A stretch of 64,000 nucleotides of DNA. Origin: Spiractinospora alimapuensis. GTDB lineage: Bacteria > Actinomycetota > Actinomycetes > Streptosporangiales > Streptosporangiaceae. The notes beneath the pieces were generated by a model that made no database searches, was not told the DNA's origin, and saw only the letters and a program-made list of their open reading frames with translations. A program made the position numbers and the translations under genes. Shown piece after piece: positions 35,849-44,048 of the stretch (position 1 is its first letter; each line of letters opens with the position of its first letter). The stretch is taken from NCBI RefSeq assembly GCF_018437505.1, contig NZ_CP072467.1, positions 434,001 through 498,000 on the forward strand. The letters are read 5' to 3'.

Positions 35849-36523
35849 TCAGGCCGTGCGGACGCGGCGCAGATAGGCGTCGCGGGAGGGACGCAGGTGG
35901 TCGCGGCAGATGTCGGCGAGGAGATCGGTGTCGCCGGCGCGCAGAGCGTCCACCATGGTCCAGTGCTCCTCCTGGGCCCGGCGCAGGGACTCGGGGTCGG
36001 TGATGGTGATGGACCGGATCACGTGGGTCATGCGTGCGTAGCGGTCGATCGCCTCCACCAGTGCGTCGTTGTCGGCCAGAGAGAACAGGTGCCGGTGGAA
36101 GGCGAGGTTCGCCTGGAGGACACCCCGCGCGTCGCCACCGCCGACCGCGGCGTCGTGGCGGTGCTGGATCTCGACGAGTTCGGCGAGCCGCGCGCGCGGA
36201 ACCGGCAGGGAGACGCGACGCGCGCAACTCACCTCCAGCACCTCCCGGAGGTCGTAGAGGTCGCGCACCTCCTTCTCGCCGTACGCGGCGACGTACGCGC
36301 CGGCGTGGGGTTTACGGCGCACGAGCCCCCGGTTGTGCAGCTCCTGGAGCGCCGCGCGTACCACGTGCCGTTTGACGTCGAACTGTTCCATCAGCTCGTC
36401 CTCCACCAGTCGCTCCCGGGGGAAGCGGCGGCCGAGCACGATGTCCTCCTCGAGGAGGTCGGCGAGTGGCGCTCCGCCGGAAACGGACGCGGTGGTGTGG
36501 GCCGGGGAGGTTGGTTCGGGCAC
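35849..36523 (-). CDS. GntR family regulator, FadR subfamily (FCD domain)
   Basis: The product of about 224 aa has a winged helix-turn-helix (RLVEDELMEQFDVKRHVVRAALQELHNRGLVRRKPHAGAYVA, about residues 35-75) and a helical FCD effector domain with the metal/acid-binding Asp and His residues (YDLREVLEVSCA; ANLAFHRHLFSLADND; EHWTMVDALRAGD; CRDHL). FCD regulators commonly sense organic acids. It is divergent from the IlvD/Edd-type dehydratase gene, and an AT-rich palindrome lies in the gap. The GTG at 36523 is chosen because upstream sequence is low in coding character. Confidence 0.88.
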   Translation of the reverse strand: MPEPTSPAHTTASVSGGAPLADLLEEDIVLGRRFPRERLVEDELMEQFDVKRHVVRAALQELHNRGLVRRKPHAGAYVAAYGEKEVRDLYDLREVLEVSCARRVSLPVPRARLAELVEIQHRHDAAVGGGDARGVLQANLAFHRHLFSLADNDALVEAIDRYARMTHVIRSITITDPESLRRAQEEHWTMVDALRAGDTDLLADICRDHLRPSRDAYLRRVRTA

Positions 36524-36623
36524 AGCGGCTTGTCTCCGATCGCCGTCCGTTGACGTGGTGCGACACCCACGGTACTTGCGGCCCCGTGGGCCGTTGTGAT
36601 TCCCTCGCGATGAAATCGATGAA

Positions 36624-36635
36624 ATTATCAATAAT
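36624..36635. promoter_or_regulatory. AT-rich palindrome before the dehydratase gene
   Basis: ATTAT-CA-ATAAT is a perfect inverted repeat lying 10 bp upstream of the preferred dehydratase start, in a strikingly AT-rich stretch of this GC-rich genome that also has the direct repeat ATGAAAT (36610, 36620). It is a candidate GntR operator. Confidence 0.45.
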
Positions 36636-36645
36636 GAGGTCGATG

Positions 36646-38388
36646 ATGGGTGATCGGGCACGCCCGCTGGGTCTGCGGGGAAACCTCACCAACTACGGAG
36701 ATTCCGAGTTCGCGCTGTTCCTGCGTACGGCCTTCATCAAGGGCGCGGGTTACACCGACGACGCGCTCGACCGCACCGTGGTGGGCATCGTCAACACCGG
36801 CAGCGGGTTCAACCCCTGCCACGGCACCATGCCGCAACTCGTGGACGCGGTGAAACGCGGCGTCATGCTGGCCGGAGGCCTTCCGGTGGAGTTCCCCACC
36901 ATCTCACTGCACGAGAGCTTCGCCCAGCCCACCAGCATGTACCTGCGCAACCTGATGTCGATGGACACCGAGGAGATGATCCGGGCCCTCCCGGTCGACG
37001 CGGTGGTGCTCATCGGAGGTTGTGACAAGACGGTTCCCGCCCAGCTCATGGGTGCCGCGTCCGCGGGTGTTCCCGCGGTCCAGCTCGTCACCGGATCCAT
37101 GCTCACCGGGTCGTACCGAGGGCGTCAGGTGGGTGCCTGCACCGACTGTCGGGCCTACTGGGGCCGGTACCGCGGTGGCGAGATCGACGACGCCGAGATC
37201 GCCGAGGTCAACCAGCAGCTCGTCAGCAGCATGGGAACGTGTTCGGTCGCCGGTACGGCGAGCACCATGGCCTGCGTCGCCGAGGCCCTGGGAGTCGCCC
37301 TCCCCGGCAGCGCGACCCCACCCGCTGTCACCGCCGACCGTACCCGGGTGGCCGAACGCACCGGACGCCGCGCGACGGAACTCGCCCGCGAGGGGTTGGC
37401 CATCGGCGACGTCCTCACCGAAGCGGCGTTCGAGAACGCCCTTACGGTGCTGCTCGCCCTCGGCGGTTCGACCAACGGGATCGTCCACCTGGCCGCGGTC
37501 GCCGGGCGGCTCGGCTACACCCTCGACCTGGACCGGTTCGACGCGATGAGCGAACGAACCCCCGTCCTGGTCGACCTCAAGCCCGCCGGCGACCACTACA
37601 TGGAGGACCTCCACCGCGCGGGCGGCGTCCCCCGACTGCTCCACGAACTCCGGGACCTGCTCGACCTCGACGCCCTCACCGTTACCGGCCGCACGCTCGG
37701 GGAGGAACTCGACGACGCGCCACCCCCCTTTGACCAGGACGTCATCCGCCCTCGCGCCAATCCCGTCTATCCGGCCGGAAGCATCGCCGTGCTGCACGGC
37801 AACCTCGCGCCCAACGGCGCCATCATCAAACGGGCGGCGGCCTCCCAGGAGCTCCTGGAACACCGGGGGCGTGCCGTGGTGTTCCGCGACGCGGCCGACC
37901 TGGCCGCGCGGATCGACGACGACGCGCTGGACGTCTCCTCCGACGACGTTCTGGTCCTGCAACGGATCGGCCCGTTGGGCGGTCCCGGCATGCCCGAGGC
38001 GGGGTATCTCCCGATCCCGTCCCGACTCGCGCGACAGGGAGTCCGCGACATGGTGCGTGTCTCCGACGGACGCATGTCGGGAACCGCGTCGGGAACCATC
38101 GTGCTGCACGTCTCCCCCGAGGCCGCCGCGGGCGGCGCGCTCGCGCAGGTACGCACCGGCGACATGATCCGGCTCAGCGTCGCCGAACGGCGGATCGACG
38201 TGGAGGTCTCCACCGACGAACTCGAACGACGGGCCGCCGAGGCGGACACGGCGGACGCGGAGGCCGTGTCCCGACCGGGGCGGGGCTATGGACGACTCTT
38301 CGCCGAACAGGTCACCCAGGCCGAGGACGGTGTGGACTTCGCGTTCCTCCGCGCCGAGGACTACCGGGGGGTGATCCCCCGAGCCTGA
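36646..38388 (+). CDS. IlvD/Edd-family dehydratase (sugar-acid dehydratase-like)
   Basis: The 580-aa iron-sulfur dehydratase shows GFNPCHGTMPQL, IGGCDKTVPAQLMGAASAG (cluster Cys and Lys-carbamate region) and MGTCSVAGTASTM, the three cluster-Cys segments of the IlvD/Edd family. The CDKTVPA variant and overall layout resemble L-arabonate/D-xylonate dehydratases more than dihydroxy-acid dehydratase. It would convert an aldonic or similar 2,3-dihydroxy acid to a 2-keto-3-deoxy acid. ATG 36646 has GAGG 6 bp upstream; several earlier in-frame ATGs lie in the AT-rich operator zone. It is divergent from a GntR gene. Confidence 0.87.
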   Translation: MGDRARPLGLRGNLTNYGDSEFALFLRTAFIKGAGYTDDALDRTVVGIVNTGSGFNPCHGTMPQLVDAVKRGVMLAGGLPVEFPTISLHESFAQPTSMYLRNLMSMDTEEMIRALPVDAVVLIGGCDKTVPAQLMGAASAGVPAVQLVTGSMLTGSYRGRQVGACTDCRAYWGRYRGGEIDDAEIAEVNQQLVSSMGTCSVAGTASTMACVAEALGVALPGSATPPAVTADRTRVAERTGRRATELAREGLAIGDVLTEAAFENALTVLLALGGSTNGIVHLAAVAGRLGYTLDLDRFDAMSERTPVLVDLKPAGDHYMEDLHRAGGVPRLLHELRDLLDLDALTVTGRTLGEELDDAPPPFDQDVIRPRANPVYPAGSIAVLHGNLAPNGAIIKRAAASQELLEHRGRAVVFRDAADLAARIDDDALDVSSDDVLVLQRIGPLGGPGMPEAGYLPIPSRLARQGVRDMVRVSDGRMSGTASGTIVLHVSPEAAAGGALAQVRTGDMIRLSVAERRIDVEVSTDELERRAAEADTADAEAVSRPGRGYGRLFAEQVTQAEDGVDFAFLRAEDYRGVIPRA

Positions 38389-39562
38389 GAGGCATCCAGA
38401 GCCGTCGTGGAAAGGCCACACCAAGGAGCCGATGAATAAGTGACCGGCCGGGAGTCCCGTGACGGACGACCCTTCCCCCGCCCCACCACCGGTCTATATG
38501 TAGGCGTCCACCGAGGACAGTCGGGGTGCCCCGAGGGCGACACGCCCGGTGTGATGTGGTGCGGCCAACGGGCAGCCCTGCGGTCGGTGCTGATCGTTTC
38601 TGGCCATGGCAGTGGGTCGGTCGTGGATCGACCCGCGCGGGTCGGAGCTCGGGCACGGCTGGGGTCGGCACGCGGGAACGAGCCCACGTCGTCGCGGTCT
38701 GCGCGGCGGTAACCGTTGGTGTGGGTGTCGGTCACCCGGCCATCCCTTGGGTCCGGTCCGGGTGTTTCGGAGGGACGGCCGATGACAGGAACCCGAAGCC
38801 GGGGCGCGGCGCACACATCCAGGTTCGACTGCCGGCAGTGTCGGAGGCACCATGTTGGCACGTGTGGGGGTGTGATGACTACCTATTCATGGGGGTTTGT
38901 GGTCGGTGATGTGCTGGGGCACCATCGCTGGGTGCATGGCCTTCCGCCACATGGGGCGGATCGGGATTTGGTGTTCGTGTCGGAGCGGTTGGTTTCGGCC
39001 GCTGTACGGTGCGCCGATGGGCCTGCGTTCGGTGAGGTGAAAGTGCGGATCGTTGTGGCGGGTTCGGACGCGCGCGGGTCGTGCGGTGGTCCCGGACATC
39101 GGAGCTCGGACATCTCACCGTGATCGGCGTTGGTCTACCGGGCTGTATGGCGCTCGAAGCGGCCCTGTGACATCGCCCTTTTGGAGGTGACAGGGGCAGC
39201 TCGCGCGGTCATCGCGTGGGTGTCGGTCACCCAGCCACCTCCCCGGACCGATCTGGGCGTTCCGCAAGGCTGGTCGGTGTCGGGTATCCGACGCCGGGGG
39301 GGGCACATGCGCATATCCCGCGTTCGCCTGTCGGCCAATGTCGGGAGCGCCGTGTGTGGGTGACAGAGCCAGCCGGCGTGGTCGTCGTGTGCGCGTCGGG
39401 CCCCCGGCCACCTCCAGGATCGGGCCGGGTGGGCCCGCCGGTGGAATCGCCGCACGGGCCATGGGCGGTCCGCGCATCGGGTCGGCACCAGGCCGCACCG
39501 TGGCGATCCCACCGACGCTCGGCACCCGCCTTCCGGTGCGTCCGCTCGCGCCGTGTGCCCGA
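38389..39562. other. 1.17-kb stretch without a convincing gene
   Basis: This gap follows the dehydratase gene and precedes the 3' end of larC. All open frames in it have mixed, Arg/Pro-rich composition and poor third-position GC bias. The best candidate is an 82-residue frame from ATG 38875 to 39123 on the plus strand, whose third-position GC is near 60% rather than the 85-90% of neighbours; I do not accept it as a gene. The stretch contains a diverged repeat pair listed separately. It may be gene debris or acquired DNA. Confidence 0.6.
38717..39363 (+). repeat. Diverged ~150-bp intergenic repeat pair
   Basis: About 150 bp from 38717 and from 39211 are related. They share the identical 16-mer TGGGTGTCGGTCACCC (38722 and 39217), then several short identical blocks (GCCGGGG, TGTCGG) in the same order and spacing, ending in GTGTGGG. 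Each copy opens with a hairpin GGGTG-TCGGT-CACCC (38723-38737 and 39218-39232). Neither copy is coding. A third, weaker similarity begins near 39395. Confidence 0.6.
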
Positions 39563-40744
39563 TCAGTCGGGTTCGGGTGGGGCGGTGCCGGGCCTTCCGG
39601 CCAGGTGTCGGCGGACCCGCGACGCCACGGTCAGCGGAGGGACACCGAGGGCGTCGGCGGCCGCGACCACGTCGTCGTGCTCGGGTTTCGCGTGCCAGGG
39701 GCCGTGCTTGACCCGCACGGGGTGGCCGCCGACGTCGACCGTCGTCACCCGGCGCGGCACGGCTCTGCGGAGCGTGGGCGAGCGCCGGATACCCAGACTG
39801 CCGGTGTGGCGCAGGACCAGCTCCTCCAGCATCGCCGCCTCCGTCTCCCGGCACAGGACGTGCACGACGTGCGCGGGCCGGTTCTTCTTCATGACCGCCG
39901 GGGTGATCCACGCGTCGGCGGCCCCGGCGTCCATCGCGGCCCCGACGAGGTGTCCCAGCACCTCCCCGGTGGCGTCGTCCACGTTGGTCTCCAGCACCAC
40001 GAGTTCCTCAGCCGGGGGAATCCGGTCCGTGGCGGTCTCGAGGAGTGTCGCCTGCAGGACGTTGGGGCGGTCGGGGAGGTCCCGCGTGCCCGCGCCGTAG
40101 CCCGTCTCCCCCACGACCCCGGCCGGGAACGGCCCGTAGGTGGTGTCGATCGCGGTCAGCAGCGCCGCCCCCGTCGGGGTGACCGTCTCGGCCGGGACGT
40201 CGATTCCGACCACGCTCGCTCCGCGGAGCAGCGCCATCGTGGCGGGCGCGGGCGCCGGCAGCCAGCCGTGCTGGGTGGACACCCGGCCCTGCCCGAGACC
40301 CACCGGTGCCGAGACGACGCGCTCGACCCCCAACAGGTGCATCGCCGCGGCGGAACCGACGATGTCCACGATCGTGTCCAGTCCGCCGAGCTCGTGGAGA
40401 TGGACGTGGTCGGGATCGGTCCCGTGGAGGCGGGCTTCCACCTCGGCGACGGCTCGCAGCGCGCGTTGGGCGGTCAGGGCGACGGAATCGACGTCGACCC
40501 GTGCCGCGTGGGCGATGAGCTCCGCGGCCGTGCGTGACGTGGCGGTGTCGTCCTCGACCTCGACGCGGGCGGCGGTGGCCATGATTCCGTGCTTGGCGAC
40601 GCGGTCCTGGGTCAGCCGCCAGCCCCGGACGCCGGTGCTCGCGAGGATCCGCCGTACGTCGTCCAGTGGCGCCCCCAGGTCCAGCAGGGCTCCGAGCAGC
40701 ATGTCGCCGGAGACGCCGGCGCTGGGATTGAGATGGAGGATCAC
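39563..40744 (-). CDS. larC: LarC, nickel-insertion protein for the pincer cofactor
   Basis: The 393-aa protein begins MILHLNPSAGVSGDMLLGALLDLG, the LarC start, and continues through HLHELGGLDTIVDIVGSAAAMHLLGVERV, PTGAALLTAI and LETNVDDATGEVLGHLVGAAMDAGAADAWITPAVMKKNRPAHVVHVLC. It performs CTP-dependent nickel insertion to finish the nickel-pincer nucleotide of LarA. LarC1 and LarC2 parts are in one continuous frame here, with no programmed frameshift. The GTG at 40744 overlaps the larB stop by 4 bp. It is the last gene of the operon. Confidence 0.93.
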   Translation of the reverse strand: MILHLNPSAGVSGDMLLGALLDLGAPLDDVRRILASTGVRGWRLTQDRVAKHGIMATAARVEVEDDTATSRTAAELIAHAARVDVDSVALTAQRALRAVAEVEARLHGTDPDHVHLHELGGLDTIVDIVGSAAAMHLLGVERVVSAPVGLGQGRVSTQHGWLPAPAPATMALLRGASVVGIDVPAETVTPTGAALLTAIDTTYGPFPAGVVGETGYGAGTRDLPDRPNVLQATLLETATDRIPPAEELVVLETNVDDATGEVLGHLVGAAMDAGAADAWITPAVMKKNRPAHVVHVLCRETEAAMLEELVLRHTGSLGIRRSPTLRRAVPRRVTTVDVGGHPVRVKHGPWHAKPEHDDVVAAADALGVPPLTVASRVRRHLAGRPGTAPPEPD

Positions 40745-41457
40745 CGGCGGGCCTCTCCGCTTCCGTGGCGGGCGGTGCTGGACTCCACGGTGGTCGCGAG
40801 TCGGTGGGCCGCCATCGCGGCACCGAAGCCGGAGTCGATGTTGACCACGGTCAGCCCCGCGGCGCAGGTGCTCATCATGGCCAGCAACGCGGTCACCCCC
40901 TCCAGGGCGGCACCGTAGCCGGAGGACACGGGCACGGCGATCACCGGGACGGCGACCAGGCCCGCGATGACGCTGGCCAGCCCGCCCTCCATTCCGGCCA
41001 CCACGACCACGGCGTCGTATGTCGCGATCTCCGCGGCGCAGTCCAGTGTTCGGTGTATACCGGCCACACCGACGTCGTGGAACGTCGCCACCGTCAGGCC
41101 GACCGCGCGGGCGACGCCGGCGGCCTCGGCGGCGACCCGCGTGTCGGCCGTGCCCGCGCTGACCACCGCGAGACGGAACGACCGTGGCGAGGCGTCTCTC
41201 CAGCGCAACAGCCGGGCCTCTGGGTCGTGGGTGGCTCCAGGGAGTGCCCGGGCGACGGTGTCCGCGTCTGGGGTCGGGATCCTGGTGACCAGAACCGGGC
41301 CGCGGGACTGGCGTAGCAGTTCCGCCACGATGGCGATGATCTGGTCGGTTTCCTTGCCGGGCGCGTAGACACACTCGGCGACACCCTGGCGCTCCTCGCG
41401 GGCGGTGTCGACCCGGGCGAACCCGAGGTTGGTGTACCCCTCGCCGCCGCTCGTCAC
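40741..41457 (-). CDS. larB: LarB, nicotinate dinucleotide carboxylase/hydrolase for the pincer cofactor
   Basis: The 238-aa protein has an N-terminal GFARVDTAREERQGVAECVYAPGKE segment and a C-terminal PurE-like (AIR-carboxylase) domain with VVVAGMEGGLASVIAGLVAVPVIAVPVSSGYG and STCAAGLTVVNIDSGFGAA. The Cys in STCAAG fits the conserved LarB cysteine that attacks nicotinic acid adenine dinucleotide. It carboxylates the pyridine ring and releases AMP, the first step of cofactor synthesis. The GTG start overlaps the larE stop by 4 bp. Confidence 0.93.
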   Translation of the reverse strand: MTSGGEGYTNLGFARVDTAREERQGVAECVYAPGKETDQIIAIVAELLRQSRGPVLVTRIPTPDADTVARALPGATHDPEARLLRWRDASPRSFRLAVVSAGTADTRVAAEAAGVARAVGLTVATFHDVGVAGIHRTLDCAAEIATYDAVVVVAGMEGGLASVIAGLVAVPVIAVPVSSGYGAALEGVTALLAMMSTCAAGLTVVNIDSGFGAAMAAHRLATTVESSTARHGSGEARR

Positions 41458-42284
41458 TGGGTTCCTCCGGTGGTGACCTCGACGAGTGGCAGGACGGCGT
41501 TCATCCGGCCGCTGGACAGTCCGCCCAGGTCGAGGGAACAGAAGGTGAACCCGCTGGCCCGGACCCGCGCGTCGAGTTCCCCGCGCAGGGTGGCGGCGCG
41601 TTCGACCTGGTGCGCGGGCACCTCGATCCGGGCGACGGTGCCCTGGGAGTGGGCTCGGACGCGTAGGTCGGAGAAGCCCAGGGCACGAACGGCCTCCTCC
41701 GCGGCCTCGATCCGGGCGAGAACGTCGGGGGTGACGGTCTCTCCGTAGGCGACACGGGAGGCGAGGCAGGGCGCGGCCGGTTTCGTCGCGGTGCGCAGCC
41801 CCAGCTCGTGGCTGACGTTCCGCACCGTGGCCTTGTCGAAGCCGGCGTCCACGAGGGGACTCAGCACACCACGCTCTCCGGCGGCGCGTTGCCCCGGACG
41901 GTGGTCCCCCAGATCGTCGAGATTGGTCCCCAACGCCACCGACGCGCCCGAGAGGCGGGCGATGGGTGCCAGGGCGTCGAACAGGGCACTCTTGCAGTGG
42001 TAGCAGCGGTCACCGGCGTTGGCCCGGTACTCGGGGCGGTTGGCCTCGTCCGTGCGGACCTCCACGTGCGCGATGGCGTGCTCGGTGGTGAAAGTACGCG
42101 CGTCACCTCGCTCCCGCGCAGCCAGGCTCGGCGACACGGCGGTCACGGCGAGTGCCCCGTCACCGAGCTCCCGTGCCGCCACGAAGGCGAGCAGGGCTGA
42201 GTCCACTCCGCCCGAGTAGGCGACGATGAGGCGCCTCTCCGCGGCGAGCCGGGCGCGGAGACGTTCCAGTGGTGTCGTCGGCAT
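41454..42284 (-). CDS. larE: LarE, ATP-dependent sulfur transferase for the pincer cofactor
   Basis: The 276-aa protein has the PP-loop ATPase motif YSGGVDSALLAF (SGGVDS at 24-29), GTNLDDLGDHRPGQRAA, and KPAAPCLASRVAYGE. Three cysteines are well placed: Cys94 and Cys97 in DRCYHCK and Cys173 in PCLASR. That set corresponds to the cluster-binding type of LarE (three Cys holding a [4Fe-4S] cluster) rather than the single-Cys sacrificial type of Lactobacillus. It converts the two pyridine carboxylates to thiocarboxylates. ATG 42284 starts 23 bp after the ldh2 stop. Confidence 0.93.
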   Translation of the reverse strand: MPTTPLERLRARLAAERRLIVAYSGGVDSALLAFVAARELGDGALAVTAVSPSLAARERGDARTFTTEHAIAHVEVRTDEANRPEYRANAGDRCYHCKSALFDALAPIARLSGASVALGTNLDDLGDHRPGQRAAGERGVLSPLVDAGFDKATVRNVSHELGLRTATKPAAPCLASRVAYGETVTPDVLARIEAAEEAVRALGFSDLRVRAHSQGTVARIEVPAHQVERAATLRGELDARVRASGFTFCSLDLGGLSSGRMNAVLPLVEVTTGGTQ

Positions 42285-42307
42285 GGGTCCCTCCCCTTCG
42301 TGCGTGG

Positions 42308-43378
42308 TCAGACCAGGTATGCGAGGTCCGGGATGCTGACATCCAGCGCGTCCGCCGTCGCCGCGATCTCGGCGCGAACCTCCGGAGCCAGGTCGAGACC
42401 CGCCTCGAGGTTCTCCGCCGCGCGAACGGCCTCGGGTTCTCCCGGGAGGTAGACGCGGGAGTGGTCCGTGGCCGGCCGGAGAGCCGTCACCTCCTCGGCG
42501 ACGCCCGCCATGCGGTCGGCGAACTCCCCCGGTGCGGTGAACAGGTCGGGGTTCATCGCGAGGAAGAAGTGGCCCACGTCCTGCTCGGTGTGGGGGTTGT
42601 CGTACAGCGGCGGGATGTGAGGGCCGTAGTTGGCCCCCGACAGCACACCCGAGAGGATGTCGACCAGCAGGGCCAGGCCCGAGCCTTTGGCGCCGCCGAG
42701 CGGGAGCATGGTCCCCTGGACACCCGCTGCGGGGTCCTGGGTAGGGGATCCGGAAGCGTCCAGGGCCCACCCGATGGGGATCGGTTCCCCCTTCTTGTCC
42801 GCGAGGATGATCTTGCCGCGGGCCACCGTGCTGGTCGCCATGTCGAACACGATGTTGGGCCGCTCACCGGCGACGGGAACGGCGTAGGACAGCGGGTTGG
42901 TGCCGAAGAACGGGGCGGCGGCGCCCCACGGCGCCATCGTGGGGGGCGCGCTGGTCGTGGCGAGAGCGATGAGGCCCCGGTCCGCCGCGGCACTGGTGTA
43001 GTAGGCGAGCATGCCGCAGTGGTTGGATCGGTGAACCGCGACGGCTCCCATCCCACTGGCCTTCGCCTTGTCGATGGCGGTTTCCATGGCGGCGCGGGCG
43101 ACGACGATCCCGGGGCCGTTGCCCCCGTCGAGCCGAGCGCTCACGGGCGTCTCCGCCTCGGTGCGCATGGTGGGGCGGGGGTCGACGAGGCCGGAGCGGA
43201 CGCGTTCGACGTAGACGGCCGTGCGGCTGACCCCGTGGGAGGACACCCCGCGGAGCTCGGCCTGGACGAGGTGGTCCGCCGTCGTCGCGGCTCCCTCTTC
43301 GGACAGCCCGGCGGCGGTGAAGATCCGTGTCACCACGTTGCGCAGGGGGTTGACGGCGACACGGGAGTTGTCAGACAT
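42308..43378 (-). CDS. Malate/L-lactate dehydrogenase family (Ldh2-type) NAD(P)-dependent 2-hydroxyacid dehydrogenase
   Basis: The 356-aa enzyme belongs to the Ldh2 family that oxidises L-malate, L-sulfolactate, ureidoglycolate or similar 2-hydroxyacids. Signatures are ELRGVSSHGVSRTAVYVERV (catalytic His, about 40-60), VHRSNHCGMLAYYTSAAADRGLIALATTSAPPTMAPWGAAAPFFGTNPLSYAVP, and PLGGAKGSGLALLVDILSGVLSGA. ATG 43378 overlaps the RraA gene end by 8 bp (ATGTCTGA). In this operon it should oxidise the stereoisomer produced by the LarA homologue. Confidence 0.93.
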   Translation of the reverse strand: MSDNSRVAVNPLRNVVTRIFTAAGLSEEGAATTADHLVQAELRGVSSHGVSRTAVYVERVRSGLVDPRPTMRTEAETPVSARLDGGNGPGIVVARAAMETAIDKAKASGMGAVAVHRSNHCGMLAYYTSAAADRGLIALATTSAPPTMAPWGAAAPFFGTNPLSYAVPVAGERPNIVFDMATSTVARGKIILADKKGEPIPIGWALDASGSPTQDPAAGVQGTMLPLGGAKGSGLALLVDILSGVLSGANYGPHIPPLYDNPHTEQDVGHFFLAMNPDLFTAPGEFADRMAGVAEEVTALRPATDHSRVYLPGEPEAVRAAENLEAGLDLAPEVRAEIAATADALDVSIPDLAYLV

Positions 43379-44048
43379 GCTCACATCCGTTCTCGGTGAG
43401 TTTCTCGGTGATCCAGGCGCGGTCCCACCGGTCGCCGGTGATCGCCTCGGGCACGGTGTCCTCGTGTCGGCGCAGCGCGTCCGCGTCCCGCTCGACGCTT
43501 TCGGCGTCGCCCTGGGGGACCACGACGACTCCGTCCGCGTCGCCGAGGATCAGGTCGCCGGGGAGGACGGCCTCCCCACCGCAACCGATCGGTGTGTTGA
43601 TCTCTCCGGGGCCGTCCTTGTAGGGGCCGTTGGGGTTGAGCCCACGGGCGAACACGGGCAGGCCGAGGGCGTTCAGGTCCTCGACGTCGCGCACGGCGCC
43701 GTCGACGACGATTCCGGCGATGCCCCGATGGGACGCGTAGCGTGCCATCAGTCCACCGATGATGGCGTGGGCGCTCCCGCCGCAGGCGTCGACGACGAGC
43801 ACGTCCCCCGGCTCCGCGAGGTCCAGCGCGCGGTGCACCATCAGATTGTCCGAAGGGCGGGTGCGGACGGTGATCGCGATGCCGGCCAGGTAGCGGCCGC
43901 TGATGCGGTGGAGCCCGCGGAGCGTTCCGAACCGTGCCATCACGTCGACGACGTTGGGGGTGGGGGTCTGCGCGTCCCGGAAGCGACGGATCACGTCCGG
44001 GGGGACCGTGGACTTCGGCCGGGCGAGGACACGGTTGCCGACGCCCAT
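43371..44048 (-). CDS. RraA-like / HMG-aldolase-family protein (2-oxo acid aldolase or oxaloacetate decarboxylase)
   Basis: The 225-aa protein shows the class II pyruvate-aldolase core of the RraA/HMG family: LVVDACGGSAHAIIGGLMARYASHRGIAGIVVDGAVRDVEDLNALGLPVFARG (about residues 93-145), carrying the Gly-rich phosphate/carboxylate loop and the Arg-Asp pair (RD) that binds substrate and metal. Catalytic family members cleave 4-hydroxy-4-methyl-2-oxoglutarate or 4-carboxy-4-hydroxy-2-oxoadipate and decarboxylate oxaloacetate; RraA proper inhibits RNase E. The operon setting favours the enzyme role. ATG 44048 overlaps the larA stop by one base (TGATG). Confidence 0.87.
   Translation of the reverse strand: MGVGNRVLARPKSTVPPDVIRRFRDAQTPTPNVVDVMARFGTLRGLHRISGRYLAGIAITVRTRPSDNLMVHRALDLAEPGDVLVVDACGGSAHAIIGGLMARYASHRGIAGIVVDGAVRDVEDLNALGLPVFARGLNPNGPYKDGPGEINTPIGCGGEAVLPGDLILGDADGVVVVPQGDAESVERDADALRRHEDTVPEAITGDRWDRAWITEKLTENGCEHV

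Noticed and set aside
36646-38388. Calling the IlvD/Edd protein a branched-chain dihydroxy-acid dehydratase (ilvD)
   Set aside because: The CDKTVPA variant, divergent GntR gene and catabolic neighbourhood fit sugar-acid dehydratases better; no ilv genes adjoin.
38875-39123. 82-residue frame (MTTYSWGFVVGDV...) in the gene-poor stretch
   Set aside because: Third-position GC is far below that of real neighbours, no family is recognised, and the ribosome site is weak. It overlaps none of the repeat hairpins but is not supported as a gene.
43371-44048. Calling the RraA-like protein an RNase E regulator (rraA)
   Set aside because: Operon position between a racemase and a dehydrogenase, and the Arg-Asp aldolase signature, favour the HMG-aldolase/decarboxylase role.
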